The position numbers were made by a program, and so were the translations under genes. A stretch of 64,000 nucleotides of DNA. It comes from a virus. The stretch covers positions 62,001 through 126,000 of IMG/VR virus record IMGVR_UViG_3300034283_002790. One strand, given 5' to 3'. This document shows positions 52,146 to 59,651 of this stretch, one piece after another. Position 1 is the stretch's first letter; every line of letters starts with the position of its first letter. A model generated the notes under the pieces. That model was not told where the DNA came from, did no database searches, and saw only the letters and a program-made list of their open reading frames with translations.

Positions 52146-52478
52146 TTACATTAGGGTTTCTTGGTGTCTTTTTTTTAGGTAATCGTAATAATTTGTTTGA
52201 ATAAACCTTTGTAACTGATTTCTGTAAGTTACAAAGTCATCGTTGTCGTCGTCATCTCTTGGATTCATTTCGCTTTTTGCGATTTGATGTGCAATTGTGT
52301 ACGATACAAATGGTATAAATTCATCTAATCCTACTTTATGTGTTCCAAAAGCACCTGGTCCAGTGTCAAAAACTCTATAAATAAATTCATCGTCGTCAAC
52401 ATATTTTTTAAAAAGGTCTTCTATGATACCAACTCTTCTAATAAAATTGTATTGGGACTCGTTGATTACAAATTTCAT
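52146..52478 (-). CDS. Type B (RR subtype) leader protein, 110 aa
   Basis: MKFVINESQYNFIRRVGIIE then an acidic body (DDEFIYRVFDTGPGAFGTHK) with a DDDDNDD stretch and helical end. Two bases separate it from the next gene. TATTTAT element upstream. Confidence 0.55.
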   Translation of the reverse strand: MKFVINESQYNFIRRVGIIEDLFKKYVDDDEFIYRVFDTGPGAFGTHKVGLDEFIPFVSYTIAHQIAKSEMNPRDDDDNDDFVTYRNQLQRFIQTNYYDYLKKRHQETLM

Positions 52479-52494
52479 ATTCTATAAATATTAA

Positions 52495-52824
52495 TTAAAA
52501 ACGCGAATAACCACATTTACGAACAAAAAGATTTCGAATATAGTTTCCATATTCTTTATTAACAATGTCATACAATATTTGAGTGTCCATATTGGCTCCC
52601 CCAGTTTCACTATCGTCATGAAAAAAATCCCAATTCTGATCAACAAATATTTCAATAGATCTTCCTTTAAGATTATCAAAAAAAGACTCGGGGTTGTTGT
52701 GTTTACACCACCACGGATTATCTTCTTGTTTTTCATATCCTTTAATCTGTTTTTCAACAATATCAATAAACTCTTGGATTCGTCTAAAAATAAATAGTTG
52801 ATTTTCTGTGATAATGACTTTCAT
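52495..52824 (-). CDS. Type B (RR subtype) leader protein, 109 aa
   Basis: MKVIITENQLFIFRRIQEFI. The body (WWCKHNNPESFFDNLKGRSI) is a small mixed domain. Same order and leader subtype as its neighbours, body sequence different. Confidence 0.55.
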   Translation of the reverse strand: MKVIITENQLFIFRRIQEFIDIVEKQIKGYEKQEDNPWWCKHNNPESFFDNLKGRSIEIFVDQNWDFFHDDSETGGANMDTQILYDIVNKEYGNYIRNLFVRKCGYSRF

Positions 52825-52825
52825 A

Positions 52826-53077
52826 TTAACTAATTAAATCTTCAAAATTTTTTTCAATGAATCGTCGTAACTTATCAAAATTTTTTTTATTGTTCTCAAT
52901 GTCAGTATCGGAATCATTTAAATATGTCCATGGGGAGTGATCTATTGTCATATCTTTTGCATCATATGGTGAGTGTCCTCTTTTCAATAAATAATTATAG
53001 TCATCACTAACCCAATCTTTAATTTCTTGGTATCTTCTAATAAATTGAAATTGAGATTCTGTTATAACAATCTTCAT
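52826..53077 (-). CDS. Type B (RR subtype) leader protein, 83 aa
   Basis: MKIVITESQFQFIRRYQEIK, then a short acidic body (GHSPYDAKDMTIDHSPWTYL) ending in a helix. Heads the operon 53077-51820; TATTTAT element upstream and a terminator of the previous unit just before it. Confidence 0.55.
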   Translation of the reverse strand: MKIVITESQFQFIRRYQEIKDWVSDDYNYLLKRGHSPYDAKDMTIDHSPWTYLNDSDTDIENNKKNFDKLRRFIEKNFEDLIS

Positions 53078-53100
53078 ATATTATAAATATATGAAAAACA

Positions 53101-53132
53101 AAAACCCCCACTTGATGAGGTGGGGGAGTTTT
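53101..53132 (-). terminator. Intrinsic terminator
   Basis: CCCCCAC...GTGGGGG stem with flanking A and T runs, behind the leader gene at 53148. Confidence 0.8.
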
Positions 53133-53147
53133 TAAACTTAGATACAA

Positions 53148-53579
53148 TTAAGATTTTCCGGATATATAGTCGTCAAAGTTCACTTTTAATTCATTAAAGT
53201 ATTTTTCATACAAGTATTCTTCCAATTCATCTCTAACTTCATATGCCGATTCTGGGGGTAAGTTATTTTCGTTTTTTTCTGTTTCTTCATCTTCATCCCA
53301 ACTATCACCCCAATCATCATCATCGTCATCAGTGTATCCTTCACCACCGAAATAAAAACCAACTGCAGTATAAATACAAAATTCGGCAAACTCATCCCCA
53401 TCATCAAAATTTTCTACTTCTTGAATTGACTCTTGAAAATAAATCATTTCTTCGAGTTTTTCTAGATCAACCCCTCGTCTTTTAAAAAAGTTTTCCTCAC
53501 TTTTTAAATTATTATTTTCAATGGATTCTTTGATGAGTCGGATCAATTGAGTTTCAGTTAATCTTATAACTTTTTTCAT
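53148..53579 (-). CDS. Type A leader protein, 143 aa
   Basis: Leader KKVIRLTETQLIRLIKESIE (I-K-E). The body is very acidic (DDDDDWGDSWDEDEETEKNE) and helical at the end. Four bases behind the stop of the gene at 53583. Confidence 0.6.
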   Translation of the reverse strand: MKKVIRLTETQLIRLIKESIENNNLKSEENFFKRRGVDLEKLEEMIYFQESIQEVENFDDGDEFAEFCIYTAVGFYFGGEGYTDDDDDDWGDSWDEDEETEKNENNLPPESAYEVRDELEEYLYEKYFNELKVNFDDYISGKS

Positions 53580-53582
53580 AAA

Positions 53583-53978
53583 TTATTCTGTTGCAAATCC
53601 AAATTTTATGACACCACCTTCATTATAAACATATGCCTCATATCTGAAACCTGTACTCGGTTTAAAATAAACCTCATCCCCAGAGTTAGGAACCTTAATA
53701 TAATCGGTCGGTTTTAAATATTTTCCTTTCAAGTTTTTTGAAACCCCACCAACTGACGGAGATCCCTTAACAGTCAGAATTTCAAAATTTGTATTATCAT
53801 TTTGAGTTAGTTCATACAAACCCACCCAATCTTTTTTTTCTGTGGGTGTCATATCTCGTTTTGCCAAACTTTTGACAGTACCTCCAACAGATCCGTTATT
53901 TTGATTCTCCATTTCTTGAATGGTTCTCTTAACCAACCGTACAAGTTCGGATTCAGTTAATCTTATAACTTTTTTCAT
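53583..53978 (-). CDS. Type A leader protein, 131 aa
   Basis: Leader KKVIRLTESELVRLVKRTIQ then E (I-Q-E). The body is a small beta domain (LKGKYLKPTDYIKVPNSGDE, YEAYVYNEGGVIKFGFATE), looking like an SH3-type or carbohydrate-binding fold. TATTTAT element upstream heads the operon. Confidence 0.6.
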   Translation of the reverse strand: MKKVIRLTESELVRLVKRTIQEMENQNNGSVGGTVKSLAKRDMTPTEKKDWVGLYELTQNDNTNFEILTVKGSPSVGGVSKNLKGKYLKPTDYIKVPNSGDEVYFKPSTGFRYEAYVYNEGGVIKFGFATE

Positions 53979-54029
53979 AATTTATTTTATTTATAAATAC
54001 AAAGAAACTTTAAAAAACAATTCAATAAT

Positions 54030-55244
54030 TTAAACTGATTGATTGATTGGGGTAAATTTCAAATAAAGATAATTTGATTTTTTGTTTTCATCTTCCGGAC
54101 CTTTAGAAGTTTGATTTAATCTTCCCAACAAATAAAACGATACATAAATGTTTCCTTGTGATTGTATTCCATACTCGGAAAATAATTGTTGGGTATTATG
54201 AGAACTAAGACCGTTGACTAAAATCATTTTCCTCAAAGATTTCATAATTTCATTTGCTTGGTCAACAGACGCTTTTCTGGGTTTAGTGGAACTATACATT
54301 GCCGATAGATCAAATCCCTTAACCTGGATGGTTCCAGATCTAATTTTATTAAAAAATTTGTTTAACATTTGATTTCCATCGTCCATTGGGCCGGCTTCAA
54401 TAATTGTCCTAAAATTATTTAATCTACTATAAGTTTCCGAATCGTTGGTTATATATGTTTGTGAGTATTCTTGTTGGGAAGTTGGAGTATTTTGTGTTAA
54501 GATATAGGTTGGTTCTTTATAAATCCTTAAAAAATTATCAATCAAATGTCCCATCTCATGTTTTGTTACTTGATCGAGTGATGCAATATAATTTTTCCCA
54601 TTATGAATATTAAACACGTTTAAATTTATTGATTTGTATTTTAATTCATTTAGTTGGGAAGCACTTTTTGCATATTTAACCCACCCAAAAGTTTTCGGAT
54701 TGGGTGATTGATTTTTATTATAATATGATTTGTAAGAAGTAAGGGTATTAATATATTTTAAAAGTTGGGGAATAAGTTTTTGGTTTTTGAATTTTTTTCT
54801 TGTGTTTTCATCACTAAACCATTTTAAATATTCGTTTCTTGCCTTTGAAATAGATCTTTTAATATCTTCATTAATTGTGAAAGTTAATGGGAGATTTAAT
54901 TGGGAACCTCCTTTCAAATACTCATTTCCCACTCTATTCCATGCCGATTGGGTAAGTTTTCCAAATTTCCCATCAACCCCATCTTTTTTTATTCCGAAGG
55001 TTCCAAGGTTTATCGATGGATAATTTTTCTTAACCCATTTTTGAAACCTGACCGTAGAATTATAATCATAAGGTTTGACTAAAGTTGATTTTTTGAAATT
55101 GTCCCAGAAAGCATCTGCGGTCTCATCAGATTGAGCAATATTTACATTACACTCATCTGCCGACGTTTCAGATTCTTCCACCAATAGAGGTTTAACGGTC
55201 CCCAGTTTTGATTCAATTAATTGTTTAAATCTAAATTTTTCCAT
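54030..55244 (-). CDS. Type D leader, peptidoglycan-binding-like and HEMGH metallopeptidase-like protein
   Basis: 404 aa from the ATG at 55244 (an upstream ATG at 55271 would overlap the preceding gene). Leader MEKFRFKQLIESKLGTVKPL with L-I-E, then LLVEE. Residues 55-110 resemble a peptidoglycan-binding domain (GIKKDGVDGKFGKLTQSAWN). A zincin HExxH is seen at 229-233 (VTKHEMGHLIDN). C-terminal part helical. Toxin-like or wall-directed peptidase are both possible. One base behind the lipoprotein gene. Confidence 0.6.
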   Translation of the reverse strand: MEKFRFKQLIESKLGTVKPLLVEESETSADECNVNIAQSDETADAFWDNFKKSTLVKPYDYNSTVRFQKWVKKNYPSINLGTFGIKKDGVDGKFGKLTQSAWNRVGNEYLKGGSQLNLPLTFTINEDIKRSISKARNEYLKWFSDENTRKKFKNQKLIPQLLKYINTLTSYKSYYNKNQSPNPKTFGWVKYAKSASQLNELKYKSINLNVFNIHNGKNYIASLDQVTKHEMGHLIDNFLRIYKEPTYILTQNTPTSQQEYSQTYITNDSETYSRLNNFRTIIEAGPMDDGNQMLNKFFNKIRSGTIQVKGFDLSAMYSSTKPRKASVDQANEIMKSLRKMILVNGLSSHNTQQLFSEYGIQSQGNIYVSFYLLGRLNQTSKGPEDENKKSNYLYLKFTPINQSV

Positions 55245-55245
55245 A

Positions 55246-55590
55246 TTAACGAAGAGTATCAGATACCGCAACGGTTCCAGATATCGGACAACTCCCGGTC
55301 GCGTGTTTCAATGTGTCACCATTCAATAGAATTGTTGCAGAAACAAATTGATTTTGACCTGAGGTGTTCATGGCATACACCAAAACCAAACTGTCTTTCA
55401 TTCCAACAAAGTTATGAGACCAGGTTGAGTTTTGATGAAATTCTGATTTTGGTTTTCCGTTTTCTTTATAATAAACATAACAATCCGAACACTGGATTTT
55501 ATATGTGACATTTCTTTGTGGCTCTACTTCCTTTTTTTTACATGAAAATAGTAATGAAATAAAAACCAAATATATAAGTACGTTTTTCAT
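55246..55590 (-). CDS. Lipoprotein, 114 aa
   Basis: MKNVLIYLVFISLLFSC is a lipoprotein signal (lipobox LLFSC) followed by basic KKK. The mature part is one beta-sandwich (NVTYKIQCSDCYVYYKENGK, HNFVGMKDSLVLVYAMNTSG) with a Cys pair. TATTTAT element upstream. Probably exported in the infected cell. Confidence 0.7.
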   Translation of the reverse strand: MKNVLIYLVFISLLFSCKKKEVEPQRNVTYKIQCSDCYVYYKENGKPKSEFHQNSTWSHNFVGMKDSLVLVYAMNTSGQNQFVSATILLNGDTLKHATGSCPISGTVAVSDTLR

Positions 55591-55626
55591 AATTTAACTC
55601 TTTAAAATAAATATCACGATAAATAA

Positions 55627-55657
55627 AAAACCCCACCTGTTAAAGATGGGGTTTTAA
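55627..55657 (-). terminator. Intrinsic terminator of the tnpB-CRISPR unit
   Basis: CCCCACCT/AGATGGGG stem with one mismatch, T-run on the minus strand, directly behind the last partial repeat. Its position supports minus-strand transcription of the array. Confidence 0.75.
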
Positions 55658-55666
55658 TATAATAAA

Positions 55667-56160
55667 TTCAAATACAGATCATATACAACTTTCAGAAAAT
55701 TTAAATGTAGATAGATTTGTTGTGATTACCCTACAAATAAAGACCATACACAACTCAAAACAAACGATTGTGCGACCTTAATTTGTTGTGATTACCCTTC
55801 AAATAAAGATCATACACAACTTTAGGTTGTTATACAGCACTTTCCATCTCGTTGTGATTACCCTTCAAATAAAGATCATACACAACTGTTTTCTATTAAT
55901 CGGCAAACCGTTGAGCGTTGTGATTACCCTTCAAATAAAGATCATACACAACTTGAAAAAGGAAGCGCTAACCCAAATCCCCGTTGTGATTACCCTTCAA
56001 ATAAAGATCATACACAACGCGATAAGTTGTCTTCTACACTCTTCCTCCGTTGTGATTACCCTTCAAATAAAGATCACACACAACTGTGTATTTTGGAAAC
56101 ATAATAAATGAAAGGCTCTTGTTGTCATTATAAACCCACAAATTGAGTTTTGACCACAAT
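55667..56160 (-). CRISPR. CRISPR array, six full 36-bp repeats plus a diverged first and a truncated last unit
   Basis: Full repeats at 55719-55754, 55785-55820, 55851-55886, 55917-55952, 55983-56018 and 56049-56084; four are identical, the outer two carry two and one changes. The repeat has 6-bp inverted ends GTTGTG/CACAAC. All five inner spacers are exactly 30 bases, all different, and mostly of higher GC than the phage. A 40-base diverged unit lies at 56121-56160 beside the tnpB stop, and a 23-base partial repeat at 55667-55689 marks the other end. The partial end, the terminator and the position behind tnpB indicate transcription on the minus strand. Then the repeat ends TTTGAAGGGTAATCACAAC before each spacer, recalling the GAAGGAATGCAAC handle of Cas12f guides (from memory). 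Confidence 0.93.
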
Positions 56161-56194
56161 TAAATTGGATGTCACACCACCCAGTTTTTGTTTC

Positions 56195-57442
56195 CTAATT
56201 TTCTAAATTTTCAAAGAACATTTTCTTACCTAAGTCCCGAATGTTTAAAGCCGCATTGTAATCACGATCAATTTCGCTTTTGCAGTTTTTACATTCCCAA
56301 ACCCGTTGAGATAAAAGTAGATTTTCATTCACCGTACCGCAATTATTACATTTCTTGCTTGATGGAAAAAATCTATCCACTTTAATTGTGTGTTTCCCGC
56401 TGGAGACACTTTTATAAATAATCATTTCACGTAACATCCCAAGACCAGCGTCCAAAATATTTCGATTTAAGTTTGATTTTTGTTTAACGTTGGTACCAGG
56501 ATTTTCAACGGTACCTTTATTTGATTTCGTCATTTCAACAAGATCCAAATCTTCCATACAAATCAAATCATATTGATCGACCAGTCTTTTGGATACATTG
56601 TGATTATAATTTTTTCTACAGTTTGATATTTTTTCTTCTAAAACATGAACTTTTTTATTCAACTTTTTCCAGTTGTTAGAGTACTTTACACATTTGTCCC
56701 TATTACTTATCAATTTTGACAAATGATTTAAATGTTGGTTCAGGTATTTTGGATTTTTAATAACTTCATTTTCTGATGTAACAATCAAAGATTTTACACC
56801 CGCATCGATACCAACCACAGACTTGACTTCCTTTTTTGAAACATCGTTCTTATATTCTACCAAAATTGACACATAGTACTTTCCATGTTTTTTGGAAATC
56901 GTATATTTTTTTGGAATTCCAATAATTGGTCTATGATATTGGACTTTGATATTTCCAGTAATTTTTGGTAAAGTTAACTTACCATCTTCTTTTATTCCGT
57001 GTTTTTGTATATTAGTATTAATTAATCGTGTTGTAAAACTTTGTTTTTGGTCATTCTTTTTTGTAAAATCCGGTGGTGTGGGACGTTTCATATCGGTCTT
57101 CGGATTGTTTTTAATGACTTGTTTATAGATTTTTGTATTATCAAAAAAATCTGACCAAGCCTTACTTAAATGTTCCATTTCATACATATAAATCTGTGAA
57201 TCGTGATCATTTAAAAAGGGTGCCGATTTTCTATAATTTGTTATATGTTTATTTAATCCAAAATGTGATAAATTTGGTTTTCCACCCAGAGAATATATTT
57301 GTCGATCAAGATCGATGGTTAGGTTTCGAACATACCTTGCCGCTTGTATTGCACCCTCGATTTGTTTAATCTGGGTTTTATTGGGGTATATTCGATACTT
57401 AAACCCCTTATTTAATACTCCAACCTTTTTTTCTCTTTTCAT
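56195..57442 (-). CDS. TnpB/Cas12f-like RuvC nuclease linked to a CRISPR array
   Basis: 415 aa. Residues 10-100 hold the TnpB N-terminal signature (KGFKYRIYPNKTQIKQIEG, ARYVRNL). The RuvC nuclease is complete: motif I GIDAGVKSL (Asp213), motif II DLICMEDLDL (Glu297), zinc finger CNNC (365, 368) and CKNC (384, 387), motif III DRDYNAALNI (Asp394). This family cuts DNA guided by RNA. The length is typical of TnpB and of the smallest Cas12f. No TnpA, no transposon ends, no cas1/cas2 are visible; a CRISPR array begins 34 bases behind the stop in the place of the TnpB omega-RNA. A host-type promoter precedes it. Best reading: a phage type V-U/V-F like mini-effector. A decayed transposon beside an unrelated array is the alternative. 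Confidence 0.88.
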   Translation of the reverse strand: MKREKKVGVLNKGFKYRIYPNKTQIKQIEGAIQAARYVRNLTIDLDRQIYSLGGKPNLSHFGLNKHITNYRKSAPFLNDHDSQIYMYEMEHLSKAWSDFFDNTKIYKQVIKNNPKTDMKRPTPPDFTKKNDQKQSFTTRLINTNIQKHGIKEDGKLTLPKITGNIKVQYHRPIIGIPKKYTISKKHGKYYVSILVEYKNDVSKKEVKSVVGIDAGVKSLIVTSENEVIKNPKYLNQHLNHLSKLISNRDKCVKYSNNWKKLNKKVHVLEEKISNCRKNYNHNVSKRLVDQYDLICMEDLDLVEMTKSNKGTVENPGTNVKQKSNLNRNILDAGLGMLREMIIYKSVSSGKHTIKVDRFFPSSKKCNNCGTVNENLLLSQRVWECKNCKSEIDRDYNAALNIRDLGKKMFFENLEN

Positions 57443-57446
57443 AGTA

Positions 57447-57478
57447 CAAATTTAGAATTAATTTTTTCAATAGTCAAA
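57447..57478 (-). promoter_or_regulatory. Host-type promoter of the tnpB-CRISPR unit
   Basis: TTTG, 20 bases, TAAATTTG on the minus strand, 4 bases before the ATG. Perfect match to the Bacteroidota pattern, implying expression by host polymerase early in infection. Confidence 0.8.
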
Positions 57479-57495
57479 TTTTTTTTCAAAATATT

Positions 57496-57524
57496 TTTAA
57501 AAAATATTCGGACGAAGTCCGGAA
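57496..57524 (-). terminator. Intrinsic terminator of the HNH gene
   Basis: CGGAC-TTC-GTCCG hairpin followed by AATATTTTTT on the minus strand. It separates the HNH unit from tnpB. Confidence 0.7.
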
Positions 57525-57537
57525 CGGGTGTTCCAAC

Positions 57538-58167
57538 CTAGGATTTCCATGTTAAAGAATTTTTTTTGACGTTTCTATTAATGTGAGAACATAGGGGCTG
57601 AAAATTTGTATAATGGTTAAGTTTAAAAACATCTTCCTTTGTGACGGCTGATGACAAAGGTATAATATGATCCAGGTCCCAACCAAAATTCAATTTTCCA
57701 TTATAAAGACCATAATTATCCCAGGTCATCCAAAGTTCAAATTGGGATTCAATATGTGACTTAAACTCACCATGATCACACCCAAGAATTTCAATTGTCT
57801 TGAGTTGTTTCGATGACTTAAATTTGGACAATGATTTTCGAATTTTGGATCTAACTCTTTCCTTCAATTTAAAAATGGGATCAATCAATTTTCTTTGTTT
57901 GATGTAATCTTTGTGTTTTGCCGATAAAACCTTTCGATTATCTTTTCTATATTTTTTTCGTTGATTAGATATTGAATCTTTATTTAATACTTGATATTCT
58001 TTTATTTTTTCAAGTTCTCGAGTTTTATTTTTTGCGTAATATTTTTTTCTTTCTGCTGATCTACACAATTTACATTGTGGGGAAAAGTTATCAGATTGTC
58101 GTTTATTTTTATTAAACTCTGTGAGAACTTTTTCTTCACCACATTTTGTGCAAACCTTTTTTTCCAT
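57538..58167 (-). CDS. HNH endonuclease with N-terminal zinc finger
   Basis: 209 aa from ATG 58167; the upstream TTG at 58176 lies in the promoter. A four-Cys zinc knuckle (CTKCGEEKVLTEF, CKLC) is followed by a long basic helix-rich DNA-binding region (KKYRKDNRKVLSAKHKDYIK) and an HNH core (WDLDHIIPLSSAVTK, LNHYTNFQPLC, HINRN). Free-standing HNH enzymes of this kind spread as homing endonucleases. A second member of the family lies at 62568. Its promoter is host-type. Confidence 0.85.
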   Translation of the reverse strand: MEKKVCTKCGEEKVLTEFNKNKRQSDNFSPQCKLCRSAERKKYYAKNKTRELEKIKEYQVLNKDSISNQRKKYRKDNRKVLSAKHKDYIKQRKLIDPIFKLKERVRSKIRKSLSKFKSSKQLKTIEILGCDHGEFKSHIESQFELWMTWDNYGLYNGKLNFGWDLDHIIPLSSAVTKEDVFKLNHYTNFQPLCSHINRNVKKNSLTWKS

Positions 58168-58173
58168 CTTTTT

Positions 58174-58205
58174 CAAAACTAAATGAAAATATCTATATTA
58201 TCAAA
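58174..58205 (-). promoter_or_regulatory. Host-type promoter of the HNH gene
   Basis: TTTG, 20 bases, TAGTTTTG on the minus strand, 6 bases before the ATG at 58167. Confidence 0.75.
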
Positions 58206-58222
58206 TTTTTTTCAAAAAAACC

Positions 58223-58837
58223 CTAAAGTTGGTCTTTCATCAAGTTATAATAATACTCGCTAATATCATCCGGAGAATAAATATTATTGGACCTTAGTTC
58301 TGATCTAATTTTAGTAATAAAATGAGCAAGTTGAGATTCGGAAACATTTTTATACATTTCAATTGGAACAAAGTTTCTACTGATCAAACCCATTTTTTGA
58401 AGTTCTCTAATTTTTCGGGATGCAAAACTATCGGCAACCGTTTCAACTTCCTTCATAAATTTTGCGGTCTCAATAACCGATATTTCATCGTTATAAAATT
58501 CATACATTTTTTCAATACCATATTTCTTATATTGGTACTGATGAGCAATCTCATGAAATATTGAAAACAATGCAACTTCCAATGAACCACGTAAAACCAC
58601 ATCATTAATTAATACCCCATTATGAAGGGACGCCCCCAAGGCTGCGTACTTAAATTTTGCAAATTCTATTTTATTACAATTTGAATTTTCGATGAAGTCA
58701 CTAACAAAACCAACCAATTCATCTGACATATTAAAGTTTGATCTCAAGGTTTCAATAAAATCCCCATGACCGGATGTTTCTTCTTTAATAACTCGTCTGA
58801 CCAGTCTAATCAACTCTGATTCTGTAATTCTTCTCAT
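58223..58837 (-). CDS. Type A leader protein with HEIAH metallopeptidase-like motif
   Basis: 204 aa from ATG 58837; the longer frame from 58873 would run through a terminator hairpin. Shortened type A leader MRRITESELIRLVRRVIKE with I-K-E. A zincin motif HEIAH at 95-99 (FSIFHEIAHQYQYKKYG) followed by ETVADSFASRK, where Glu/Asp may be the third ligand. Resembles small phage or toxin-like metallopeptidases. TATTTAT element upstream. Confidence 0.6.
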   Translation of the reverse strand: MRRITESELIRLVRRVIKEETSGHGDFIETLRSNFNMSDELVGFVSDFIENSNCNKIEFAKFKYAALGASLHNGVLINDVVLRGSLEVALFSIFHEIAHQYQYKKYGIEKMYEFYNDEISVIETAKFMKEVETVADSFASRKIRELQKMGLISRNFVPIEMYKNVSESQLAHFITKIRSELRSNNIYSPDDISEYYYNLMKDQL

Positions 58838-58860
58838 ATAAGATAAATATGATATAAAAG

Positions 58861-58888
58861 AAAAAACCCCCAATTATGGGGGTTAATT
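58861..58888 (-). terminator. Intrinsic terminator
   Basis: CCCCC-aattat-GGGGG hairpin behind the gene at 58889; it also rules out the longer start of the HEIAH gene. Confidence 0.8.
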
Positions 58889-59317
58889 TTAATATAATTG
58901 AAAAACATTTGTTCCGTCCGTTGAATCGACGGCAATGTATCCGACATTTTCCACAGTATAGATATAAAGTGGTGGATACTTAACCGAATACAACGGGGCT
59001 CTCAACAAAACAACTGACCAACGACCGGTATAACCAGCATCAATCAAATATTGTTCAGATTCCTCTTGTGTCATTTGAAGGGGTGGATGAATAACTAGAT
59101 CATCCAAGTATGGACTATCAACGGTTTGAATGCTGATCTTACCTTCACAAGTACAGTTAACCATAATTGTCGCATATTCATCGTTACCTCTGAAGATACA
59201 ATGGATAAAACTTAGATCATGAGGTGATGAACCCTGGTAAAGTTTTGCCATTTTTGTCATTCCAAGTGCAGTTTCCCAACACTTATTTAACATTTCATTA
59301 AAATTCAATTTTTCCAT
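58889..59317 (-). CDS. Hypothetical protein, 142 aa
   Basis: N-terminal MEKLNFNEMLNKCWETALGM is leader-like in shape but lacks an (I/L)-x-E site. Beta-rich domain with a CTCEG segment (IMVNCTCEGKISIQTVD, YSVKYPPLYIYTVENVG). TATTTAT element before the start. Confidence 0.55.
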   Translation of the reverse strand: MEKLNFNEMLNKCWETALGMTKMAKLYQGSSPHDLSFIHCIFRGNDEYATIMVNCTCEGKISIQTVDSPYLDDLVIHPPLQMTQEESEQYLIDAGYTGRWSVVLLRAPLYSVKYPPLYIYTVENVGYIAVDSTDGTNVFQLY

Positions 59318-59360
59318 AGTAATATTTTTATAATAAATACCACCACAAATTGTTAAACAA

Positions 59361-59388
59361 AAAACCCCACTGATGAGGTGGGGGATTT
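59361..59388 (-). terminator. Intrinsic terminator
   Basis: CCCCAC-tgatgag-GTGGGG hairpin with T-run on the minus strand behind the gene at 59394. Confidence 0.8.
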
Positions 59389-59393
59389 AAATA

Positions 59394-59636
59394 TTACTTA
59401 TGCAATTTATCGGCCAAGTTTTCCCATTCATCATGTACACTAAACCTTTTTTTGTTTTCTCGTCTAAGTGCTTTGGCCAATTCTTCTTTTGTATAATCTT
59501 TAAGTAGTGTCGGACTATATCCAAGTCTCATAAGTATTCTACGGGCATCTCCTTTAAGAGAGTCCACATCTTCATTGATCACAAGTTTAACAATTCTTGT
59601 TAAATCTGATTCTGTAAGTCTAACTATTTTTTTCAT
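59394..59636 (-). CDS. Type A leader protein, 80 aa
   Basis: Leader KKIVRLTESDLTRIVKLVIN then E (I-N-E). The remaining 58 residues contain RILMRLGYSPTLLKDYTKEE, which looks like a short helix-turn-helix or SAP-like unit. Fifteen bases behind the next leader gene. Confidence 0.6.
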   Translation of the reverse strand: MKKIVRLTESDLTRIVKLVINEDVDSLKGDARRILMRLGYSPTLLKDYTKEELAKALRRENKKRFSVHDEWENLADKLHK

Positions 59637-59651
59637 AATTATATTCCTTTA

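Noticed and set aside
52491-52766. Alternative 91-residue frame
   Set aside because: Out-of-frame shadow of the leader gene at 52495, which has a proper leader start.
56195-57442. Complete IS200/IS605 element
   Set aside because: No TnpA gene and no subterminal hairpins or target tetranucleotide could be found around the TnpB-like gene.
57509-57521. Hammerhead or other small ribozyme
   Set aside because: The GAC-GAA-GTC stretch is a plain terminator hairpin; the conserved CTGATGA and GAAA core is missing.
55591-58222. cas1, cas2 or cas9 genes beside the array
   Set aside because: Every frame next to the array is accounted for by the TnpB-like, HNH and lipoprotein genes.
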